From JBNKFQ01 sp050289385 (GTDB lineage Bacteria; Pseudomonadota; Gammaproteobacteria; Pseudomonadales; Porticoccaceae): a stretch of DNA of 16,166 nucleotides. Under the pieces are notes generated by a model. It searched no databases and was not told the DNA's origin. It saw only the letters and a program-made list of their open reading frames with translations. A program made the translations under genes and the position numbers. Below are positions 7,559 through 13,123 of this stretch, piece after piece (position 1 is the stretch's first letter; every line of letters begins with the position of its first letter). Location: the NCBI GenBank assembly GCA_050289385.1, contig JBNKFQ010000024.1, positions 1 through 16,166 of the forward strand. The letters run 5' to 3'.

Positions 7559-7570
7559 AAAGGGGCGGCG

Positions 7571-7599
7571 ATTTTAATGAAAAAGCGGGCTTAGATCAA
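7571..7599 (-). promoter_or_regulatory. Sigma-70 promoter for rpmH operon
   Basis: On the minus strand the -35 element TTGATC (7594-7599) and the -10 element TAAAAT (7571-7576) are separated by exactly 17 bp. Transcription would start near 7564 and read leftward into rpmH. The -35 contains the only GATC in this intergenic region. The same bases form a near match (one mismatch, 7594-7606) to the IHF consensus WATCAANNNNTTR. Confidence 0.65.
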
Positions 7600-7719
7600 T
7601 GGATTGTTTTGGCGTGTGACCTCTACCCACTCCCCCACCTCCACAACTGGCACCGTTTTCCCCGACACATCTCCCACAAGAAGCTGTGTAAAAGCCACAG
7701 GAAAAACTGGTGATAACAC

Positions 7720-7738
7720 TGTGGACAATTGTGGGTAA
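7720..7738 (-). promoter_or_regulatory. Tandem DnaA boxes (variant)
   Basis: TGTGGACAA (7720-7728) and TGTGGGTAA (7730-7738) are two minus-strand boxes one base apart, each one mismatch from TTATCCACA. Such close tandem weak boxes are typical of origin arrays where DnaA-ATP assembles cooperatively. Confidence 0.6.
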
Positions 7739-7876
7739 AAAAGGTCTTTTTCCTGGCCTGTTGATAAGAGCCCCTTTCTTCCACAGGTTCAACCCCCTGT
7801 TACCGGCAGTTTGCCCGTAGTTTGTTACCAGCATTTGAAAGGATACAACTAACTGATATTTATAGAAATTACAGGA

Positions 7877-7885
7877 TTATCCACA
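7877..7885 (+). promoter_or_regulatory. DnaA box (perfect), next to the unwinding region
   Basis: TTATCCACA is an exact box. It is followed by a short mixed stretch (7886-7895) and then by the AT-rich region, placing it as the likely anchor from which a DnaA filament would extend into the melted strand. Confidence 0.85.
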
Positions 7886-7895
7886 GAAACGGAGG

Positions 7896-7970
7896 TTACT
7901 AATAACAGTAATTAACATAAGTATCTTATATATATACAAATTAATAATATTTATTTCAGGTTAACAATAT
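7896..7970. other. AT-rich DNA unwinding element with DnaA-trio-like start
   Basis: About 75 bp here are nearly all A and T, including alternating TATATATATA around 7927-7936. Immediately after the perfect box and its 10-bp spacer, the lower strand read 3' to 5' begins AAT-GAT-TAT, resembling the DnaA-trio pattern (3'-[G/A]AT-5') described for bacterial origins. The trio match decays after the first two or three units, so that part is tentative. The AT-richness itself is plain. Confidence 0.55.
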
Positions 7971-7977
7971 TGCCCGG

Positions 7978-8005
7978 TTAATTTTTGAACAGTTTGCCGT
8001 ATAAT
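7978..8005 (+). promoter_or_regulatory. mnmG promoter
   Basis: A perfect -10 hexamer TATAAT lies at 8000-8005 with a poor -35 (TTAATT, 7978-7983, 16-bp spacing). Transcription would start near 8012, about 32 bases before the mnmG ATG. It fires away from the AT-rich region. Transcription from the equivalent gidA promoter is known to help origin firing in E. coli. Confidence 0.55.
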
Positions 8006-8043
8006 TGCCGCCCCGATAAATACCCGGTACGAGAACAGGTCTG

Positions 8044-9927
8044 ATGCTGCACCCCGAACAGTTTGATGTCATTGTTATTGGCGGTGGCCATGCCGGCACG
8101 GAGGCGTCTCTGGCAGCAGCTCGCATGGGCAGCAAAACCTTGCTGTTAACCCACAACATCGAGACCCTGGGACAGATGTCTTGTAATCCGGCAATCGGGG
8201 GTATTGGCAAAAGCCACCTGGTGAAGGAAGTTGATGCCCTTGGCGGTGCCATGGCACAAGCTACGGATTTGGGGGGAATTCAGTTTCGCGTACTTAATGT
8301 TCGCAAAGGGCCAGCGGTTAGAGCAACCAGAGCACAGGCTGATCGAGTACTGTACAAAGCGGCGATCCGTGAAATACTGGAAAACCAGGACAATCTCACC
8401 ATTTTTCAACAGGCAGTAGATGACCTGATTGTGACAAATGGTCAGGTGTTTGGTGTCGTTACTCAAATGGGCCTCAAGTTTCACGCCCGGTCAGTGGTTC
8501 TGACTGCCGGCACTTTCCTTGGTGGGCTAATCCATATCGGGATGGAAAACCATTCAGGTGGTCGTGCCGGTGACCCTCCATCCATAGCTTTGGCACAACG
8601 CCTGCGCGAAATGCCGTTTCGGGCTGAGCGCCTGAAAACCGGTACGCCTCCCCGGCTTGACGCTCGCAGCGTCGATTTCTCGGTAATGCAGGAGCAGCAA
8701 GGCGACCAACCGACACCCGTAATGTCTTTTCTGGGGGCTGCGGGGCAACACCCGCAACAAGTCAGTTGCTATATCACTCACACTAACGCGCACACCCACG
8801 AACTGATTCGAGGTGGCCTGGACAGGTCGCCCATGTACAGTGGTGTGATTGACGGCGTCGGCCCACGTTATTGCCCTTCAATTGAAGACAAAATCGTGCG
8901 TTTTGCCGACAAGGGCAGCCATCAGATATTTGTCGAACCCGAGGGTTTGACTACCCATGAGCTATACCCCAACGGCATCTCCACCAGTTTGCCTTTCGAT
9001 GTGCAGCTGGATCTGGTGCGTTCCATTGCCGGCTTTGAGAATGCCTGGATAACGCGACCCGGCTATGCCATCGAATACGATTTTTTTGATCCACGTGACC
9101 TGAAACATACACTGGAAACCAAATTTGTTGGCGGACTATATTTTGCGGGCCAGATAAATGGTACTACCGGCTATGAAGAGGCAGCCGCTCAAGGCTTGTT
9201 GGCCGGTGCCAACGCCGCTCTTGCCGCGCAGGGCAAGGAACCCTGGATTCTGCGTCGTGACGAAGCCTATATTGGCGTGCTGGTGGACGACCTGATCACA
9301 CTCGGCACCAGTGAGCCCTATCGAATGTTCACCAGTCGGGCTGAATACCGGCTATTGCTGCGCCAGGACAACGCCGATTTGCGCTTGACCGAAAAGGGGC
9401 ATCAGTTGGGGTTGGTGGATGACAACCGCTGGCAGGCTTTCAGCCGCAAACGCGAAGCCATTGAACTGGAGCGCGAGCGGCTGAAAACCACCTGGGTTCA
9501 GCCCGGTTCAGACGCGGCCCGGCAGGTTGAGCGAAAAACCGGCAGTGCTGTTACGCGAGAGTACAGTTTGTTCGACCTGGTCAAGCGCCCAGAGTTGGAT
9601 TACCGGGACGTTGCAGGTTTGAAAGGCGAGCCGGTAGCAGATTATCAGGTTGCAGAGCAGGTTGAGATAGCGGCCAAATATGCCGGTTATATTGATCGCC
9701 AACAAGACGATATTGATCGGTTGCAGGCGCAGGAAAATACAGCAATTCCAGCTGACTTTGATTTTCGGCAGGTAAAGGGGCTGTCCAGCGAAGTTATGCA
9801 AAAACTGACCGAAGCGCGACCGGAAACGCTGGGGCATGCCACGCGTATACCAGGGGTGACACCTGCTGCGGTTTCGCTGTTGCTGGTTTATCTGAAAAAA
9901 CAGACATCAAAACAAAAATCGGCGTGA
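8044..9927 (+). CDS. mnmG: tRNA uridine-5-carboxymethylaminomethyl modification enzyme MnmG
   Basis: MnmG (GidA) is the FAD-dependent partner of MnmE in wobble-uridine modification. At 627 residues it is complete (E. coli 629). The FAD-binding motif G-G-G-H-A-G-T-E lies at 13-20. The two cysteines important for catalysis are present at C47 (in M-S-C-N-P-A-I-G-G) and C277 (in R-Y-C-P-S-I-E-D-K), the same numbers as in E. coli. The FAD/NADH-binding core includes G-T-T-G-Y-E-E-A-A-A-Q-G. The C-terminal helical domain that contacts MnmE and tRNA is intact. The start ATG at 8044 follows AGGT closely. It is the first gene right of the candidate oriC and is followed after 4 bp by rsmG. Confidence 0.98.
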   Translation: MLHPEQFDVIVIGGGHAGTEASLAAARMGSKTLLLTHNIETLGQMSCNPAIGGIGKSHLVKEVDALGGAMAQATDLGGIQFRVLNVRKGPAVRATRAQADRVLYKAAIREILENQDNLTIFQQAVDDLIVTNGQVFGVVTQMGLKFHARSVVLTAGTFLGGLIHIGMENHSGGRAGDPPSIALAQRLREMPFRAERLKTGTPPRLDARSVDFSVMQEQQGDQPTPVMSFLGAAGQHPQQVSCYITHTNAHTHELIRGGLDRSPMYSGVIDGVGPRYCPSIEDKIVRFADKGSHQIFVEPEGLTTHELYPNGISTSLPFDVQLDLVRSIAGFENAWITRPGYAIEYDFFDPRDLKHTLETKFVGGLYFAGQINGTTGYEEAAAQGLLAGANAALAAQGKEPWILRRDEAYIGVLVDDLITLGTSEPYRMFTSRAEYRLLLRQDNADLRLTEKGHQLGLVDDNRWQAFSRKREAIELERERLKTTWVQPGSDAARQVERKTGSAVTREYSLFDLVKRPELDYRDVAGLKGEPVADYQVAEQVEIAAKYAGYIDRQQDDIDRLQAQENTAIPADFDFRQVKGLSSEVMQKLTEARPETLGHATRIPGVTPAAVSLLLVYLKKQTSKQKSA

Positions 9928-9931
9928 AAGC

Positions 9932-10582
9932 GTGACGTTGAATAGTAGCCTGCGGGCAGACCTGGAAGCAGATCTTCGTGATGGACTCGGCAAACTTTCT
10001 CTGCGGCTGTCTGATCTGCAGGTAGCCAAGCTGCTTGCTTATGTAGAAGAGTTGGCGCGCTGGAACCGGGCCTATAACCTGACCGCTGTGCGCGATCCAA
10101 AGGAAATGGTGTATCTGCACTTGCTGGACAGCCTTGCCATATTGCCTTATTTGCGAGGTCGCCAGTTTGCGGATGTGGGCACTGGTGCAGGTATTCCGGG
10201 CATTCCCCTGGCTATTGCCTGTCCGGAAAGACGGTTCCACCTGATTGACAGCAATGGCAAAAAAACCAGATTTGTTTTTCAGGTGCGCAACCTGCTCGGT
10301 TTGGACAATGTGATTGAAACGCAGGCAAGGGTTGAGGCGTTTCGGCCTGACACCGGTTATGATGGTGTCATCAGTCGCGCCTTTGCCAGTGTGCCGGACA
10401 TGATAACCGGCTGTGCCCACCTGGTGAGGCAAGGTGGTCGTTTTTACGCAATGAAAGGCAAACTGCCACAGGATGAGTTGAGACAACTGCCAAAAAACTA
10501 TAAGGTCGTTGCCTCCCGTGTGCTTGGTGTGCCTGGTGTGGATGCAGAGCGACACCTTATAGAAATTGAAAATGGACTTTAA
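9932..10582 (+). CDS. rsmG: 16S rRNA (guanine-527-N7)-methyltransferase RsmG
   Basis: RsmG (GidB) methylates N7 of G527 in 16S rRNA. Loss of this modification gives low-level streptomycin resistance in several bacteria. The protein is 216 residues (E. coli 207). It shows the family motif W-N-R-A-Y-N-L-T-A-V-R-D-P, then H-L-L-D-S-L and the SAM-binding loop D-V-G-T-G-A-G-I-P-G-I-P-L. After these come L-I-D-S-N-G-K-K-T-R-F and the motif S-R-A-F-A-S. The GTG start at 9932 lies 4 bp after the mnmG stop. A TTG two codons later is possible. No strong Shine-Dalgarno is visible, so translation is probably coupled to mnmG. It precedes parA by 62 bp. Confidence 0.96.
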   Translation: MTLNSSLRADLEADLRDGLGKLSLRLSDLQVAKLLAYVEELARWNRAYNLTAVRDPKEMVYLHLLDSLAILPYLRGRQFADVGTGAGIPGIPLAIACPERRFHLIDSNGKKTRFVFQVRNLLGLDNVIETQARVEAFRPDTGYDGVISRAFASVPDMITGCAHLVRQGGRFYAMKGKLPQDELRQLPKNYKVVASRVLGVPGVDAERHLIEIENGL

Positions 10583-10644
10583 ACAACAGATTGCGTGTAC
10601 GACGAGTGCCACAGAACCCGATGACAAGAGCTATATGCCAGTGA

Positions 10645-11469
10645 GTGCAAACCCCGGTGACCGTTAACAAGAGCCGCATATTTACTATCGTCAACCAGAA
10701 GGGTGGCGTGGGCAAAACCACCACCAGCGTGAATCTGGCGGCGTCCCTTGCCAGCTATGGCAAGCGAGTGCTGATGGTGGATATGGACGCACAGGGCAAT
10801 GCCACCATGGGGTGTGGAATAGACAAAAATGACCTTGAAAGCAGTGTTTACGATGTACTGGTTCAAGGCCAGCAAATCAGCGATGTTTTACAGCGTTGCG
10901 AATCCGGAAAGTTTGATGTGCTGGCGGCCAATGGCGACCTGACTGCCGCAGAAGTCGAGTTGTTAAAAGTCTCTGGCAAGGAGAGTCGACTGCGTTACGC
11001 CCTGGCCAGGGTCAAGGCCAATTACGATTATTTGATTATCGACTGTCCGCCATCACTCAGTATGTTGACCGTTAATGCTCTGGTGGCTTGTGATGGCATC
11101 ATCATCCCCATGCAGTGTGAATATTACGCTCTGGAAGGCCTGTCTGCTTTGCTCGATACGGTACGCAAGATCAGTAAAACGCTGAACCCGAAACTGCGTA
11201 TTGAGGGAATTTTGCGCACCATGTACGACCCGCGTAACAGTTTGACCAACGAAGTGACCAATCAATTGCGCCAACACTTTGGCGACAAGGTGTATCGGGT
11301 CAGTATTCCGCGTAACGTGAAACTGGCCGAAGCGCCAAGCTACGGTGAACCTGCCCTGGTATACGACAAACACTCCAAGGGCTCGTTGGCCTATATGGGA
11401 TTGGCGGGAGAGATTATTCGCCGGCACAAGGCAGAATATGTTGCCGCACAAGAATTGGCAGGAACCTGA
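10645..11469 (+). CDS. parA: Chromosome partitioning ATPase ParA (Soj family)
   Basis: ParA is a deviant Walker-type ATPase that binds the nucleoid and moves ParB-parS complexes, helping separate sister origins. At 274 residues it has the deviant Walker A K-G-G-V-G-K-T-T (19-26), the Walker A' region D-M-D-A-Q-G-N (46-52) and Walker B I-I-D-C-P-P-S-L (131-138). There is no N-terminal DNA-binding domain, so this is the short chromosomal type, not a plasmid ParA with autorepressor. The first in-frame start is GTG 10645, directly after an in-frame TGA at 10642. GTG 10657 is an alternative that would remove four residues, and neither has a clear ribosome binding site. It is followed 4 bp later by parB. 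Confidence 0.96.
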   Translation: MQTPVTVNKSRIFTIVNQKGGVGKTTTSVNLAASLASYGKRVLMVDMDAQGNATMGCGIDKNDLESSVYDVLVQGQQISDVLQRCESGKFDVLAANGDLTAAEVELLKVSGKESRLRYALARVKANYDYLIIDCPPSLSMLTVNALVACDGIIIPMQCEYYALEGLSALLDTVRKISKTLNPKLRIEGILRTMYDPRNSLTNEVTNQLRQHFGDKVYRVSIPRNVKLAEAPSYGEPALVYDKHSKGSLAYMGLAGEIIRRHKAEYVAAQELAGT

Positions 11470-11473
11470 GAAA

Positions 11474-12343
11474 ATGGCAAAGCGAAAACTTGGACGCGGG
11501 CTTGATGCTCTGCTGGCTGGCGCAGTTACAGAAGACAATGCGGTAGATATTTCCGTGCCCTTGAGCGGTGATCAATTGCGAGAGCTGCCCGTGGAGTTTT
11601 TGCAACGGGGAAAATATCAGCCGCGCCGGGATATGCACACCGAGGCTCTGGAAGAGTTAGCCAATTCGATTCGAGCCCAGGGGGTAATGCAGCCGATCGT
11701 GGTGCGTCCGGTTGCGCCAGACCGCTATGAAATCATCGCGGGTGAACGCCGGTGGCGTGCTGCGCAGATTGCAGAGCTGGACGTTGTGCCAACCCTGATC
11801 AAGGATGTGCCGGACGAAGCCGCCATAGCCATGGCTTTGATTGAAAACATCCAGCGCGAAGACCTCAACCCGATTGAAGAAGCCCAGGCGCTGATTCGGC
11901 TACAGAATGAATTTGAGCTCACCCAGCAGGAGGTTGCGACAGCGGTTGGTAAATCTCGTACCGCAGTGACCAATTTAATGCGACTGATGACCTTGCAAGA
12001 AGAGGTACGTCGTTTACTTGAGCACGGTGACCTAGAAGCTGGTCACGCCAAGGCATTGCTGGGGCTAAAAGAAGAGCAGCAGGCAGAAGCGGCTCGTACA
12101 GTCGTGGCACGGGGGCTTTCTGTACGTCAGACAGAGTCTTTGGTTCGCCGTCTGTTGCAACAAGCTGAGGCCGGAGCAACAGAGGTAAAAACAGACCCTG
12201 ATATCAAACGGCTGGAGGAAGATTTGTCTGAGCGGGTGGGTGCACCCGTGATATTGCAGCATACCGCCAAAGGCAGGGGACGACTGGTATTCAAGTACGA
12301 TAGCCTGGATGAGCTTGACGGTATTATTGCCCATATAAAATAA
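11474..12343 (+). CDS. parB: Chromosome partitioning protein ParB (CTP-dependent parS clamp)
   Basis: ParB binds parS, then hydrolyses CTP and slides outward to form the partition complex. The real start is ATG 11474, giving 289 residues beginning M-A-K-R-K-L-G-R-G-L-D-A-L-L. The frame stays open further upstream inside parA, but that extension is not conserved. The ParA-stimulating N-terminal peptide is followed by the CTP-binding box G-E-R-R-W-R-A (90-96), then E-N-I-Q-R-E-D-L-N (124-132). The helix-turn-helix T-Q-Q-E-V-A-T-A-V-G-K-S-R-T-A-V-T-N lies at about 150-167, and a C-terminal dimerisation domain ends at I-A-H-I-K. It is coupled to parA by a 4-bp gap. Its expected target site is at 1-16 of this window. 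Confidence 0.97.
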   Translation: MAKRKLGRGLDALLAGAVTEDNAVDISVPLSGDQLRELPVEFLQRGKYQPRRDMHTEALEELANSIRAQGVMQPIVVRPVAPDRYEIIAGERRWRAAQIAELDVVPTLIKDVPDEAAIAMALIENIQREDLNPIEEAQALIRLQNEFELTQQEVATAVGKSRTAVTNLMRLMTLQEEVRRLLEHGDLEAGHAKALLGLKEEQQAEAARTVVARGLSVRQTESLVRRLLQQAEAGATEVKTDPDIKRLEEDLSERVGAPVILQHTAKGRGRLVFKYDSLDELDGIIAHIK

Positions 12344-12524
12344 TTATTGTCCATATAACATAAAAAATGACGTCCCATTGCGCACTTTTTTGGACGTTGT
12401 AAAAAAGCGAGAACATGAAAGAACGTCTCTGAGCCCGTCAAAGCAAGGTTGATAGCGCTTTCGGCGTACGTTGTGTGATATACGACAATGAATATGCGAC
12501 CCGGCGATTGGGCACAGTTTCAAG

Positions 12525-12553
12525 TTGAATAACCAGGCCGTTATTCCTATAAT
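12525..12553 (+). promoter_or_regulatory. Sigma-70 promoter of the atp operon
   Basis: TTGAAT (12525-12530) and a perfect TATAAT (12548-12553) are separated by exactly 17 bp. Transcription would begin near 12560, about 114 bases upstream of atpI. This is the best promoter-like sequence in the window and fits a highly expressed operon. Confidence 0.75.
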
Positions 12554-12563
12554 TGCGCCGCCT

Positions 12564-12588
12564 CGGACCGGCCCTGGTGGCCGGTCTG
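12564..12588 (+). other. GC-rich hairpin at the 5' end of the atp mRNA
   Basis: GACCGGCC (12566-12573) and GGCCGGTC (12579-12586) are a perfect 8-bp inverted repeat around a 5-base loop (CTGGT). A G-T pair and a C-G pair extend it to 10 bp. It begins only a few bases after the predicted transcription start and has no T-run after it. It is therefore more likely a 5'-end mRNA stabiliser or regulatory structure than a terminator. Confidence 0.65.
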
Positions 12589-12673
12589 ATGTTGTTGCGC
12601 GGCAGGAAATGAAAATATTGCGGCGCTGACAGAAACAATCGATGGATGGGAAATCGAGAGGCGGTCGGCAAAA

Positions 12674-13051
12674 ATGGCGAGAATCCAGGCCCCGCCGGTA
12701 TACAGTGTCATTCAGGTCCAGGTGGTAATACTGGCTGTATTCTCAATCGTTTTGCTGGGTATTGATTGGCGGCTGTCTGCGAGTGCAGCGATTGGCGGGA
12801 TGATACAGATACTCCCGCAGGTTTGGTTTACGCGACAGGCCTTTCGTTATATGGGCGCGCGGCAGGCCCTTAAAATTGTCAGTGCCATGTATCGGGGAGA
12901 AAGCGGGAAGCTACTGTTAACTGCTGCATTGTTTGCCACAGTCTTCAAGTTGGTGACCTGGGTGCAGCCAGTAGTTTTGTTTGTCTCCTTTGGCGTGATG
13001 ATTATTGTGCATCTGTTTGGTACGGCAAGAGTGCTTAACCGGCATAACTGA
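12674..13051 (+). CDS. atpI: ATP synthase accessory protein AtpI
   Basis: AtpI (protein I) is a small membrane protein at the head of atp operons, reported to help assemble the c-ring. The protein is 125 residues (E. coli 126) with four hydrophobic segments at about 14-33, 36-52, 78-96 and 98-116. The family's moderately conserved pattern Y-S-V-I-Q-V-Q, then G-G-M-I-Q-I-L-P-Q-V-W-F is visible. The ATG at 12674 is preceded by GAGAGG at some distance. It precedes atpB by 72 bp. AtpI proteins diverge strongly, so assignment rests on the membrane pattern plus position. Confidence 0.92.
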   Translation: MARIQAPPVYSVIQVQVVILAVFSIVLLGIDWRLSASAAIGGMIQILPQVWFTRQAFRYMGARQALKIVSAMYRGESGKLLLTAALFATVFKLVTWVQPVVLFVSFGVMIIVHLFGTARVLNRHN

Positions 13052-13123
13052 ACAGACGTTCAACACAAGCGGCAACACAATGAGACAACGCACACTGAAT
13101 TCGGTTTTTGAACGAGACGAGTA

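Larger units (their letters stand above)
7680..7990. other. oriC: Probable chromosomal replication origin (oriC)
   Basis: The 577-bp gap between divergent rpmH and mnmG holds the best origin signals in the window. DnaA boxes lie at 7685-7693 (TTTTACACA, minus), 7720-7728 (TTGTCCACA, minus), 7730-7738 (TTACCCACA, minus), 7759-7767 (TTATCAACA, minus), 7777-7785 (TCTTCCACA, plus) and 7877-7885 (TTATCCACA, plus, perfect). An AT-rich unwinding stretch follows at about 7900-7970. Transcription diverges from this point across the whole window, consistent with leading-strand orientation. Only one GATC is present (7594), unlike the GATC-dense enterobacterial oriC, so SeqA/Dam-type sequestration is not suggested. 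Between 7620 and 7680 there is a C-rich, G-poor tract of unknown meaning. Confidence 0.8.
12344..12673. other. parB-atpI intergenic region (ATP synthase operon leader)
   Basis: No convincing gene lies in these 330 bp. From left to right it holds an imperfect inverted repeat at 12367-12375 and 12392-12400 flanked by A-runs (it would act as a terminator only on the minus strand), about 120 bp without recognisable signals, the strong promoter at 12525-12553, a stable hairpin just after the predicted start site, and about 85 bp of leader to atpI. Short open frames starting at 12609, 12642 and 12646 do not look coding. Confidence 0.7.

Noticed and set aside
7574..7834. 86-codon minus-strand frame across the origin region
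   Set aside because: It covers the DnaA boxes and the rpmH promoter, has low-complexity composition and no recognisable domain. The region is better explained as oriC.
9087..9102. CACGTG core in mnmG as a second parS
   Set aside because: Only the central hexamer and part of one arm match. The flanking arms required for ParB recognition are not palindromic, and it lies in ordinary coding sequence.
9794..10627. Long open frame (277 codons) antisense to rsmG
   Set aside because: It lies entirely opposite rsmG and the mnmG end, resembles no family I know, and rsmG itself is certain. It is a shadow of codon bias.
10572..10667. 31-codon ORF bridging the rsmG end and parA start
   Set aside because: It begins inside rsmG, has no ribosome binding site and an unremarkable sequence. 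It might act in coupling to parA, but nothing supports it as a gene.
12438..12671. 77-codon minus-strand frame in the parB-atpI gap
   Set aside because: Arg/Pro/Asn-rich with no domain. It runs opposite the atp promoter and leader hairpin and lacks a convincing ribosome binding site.
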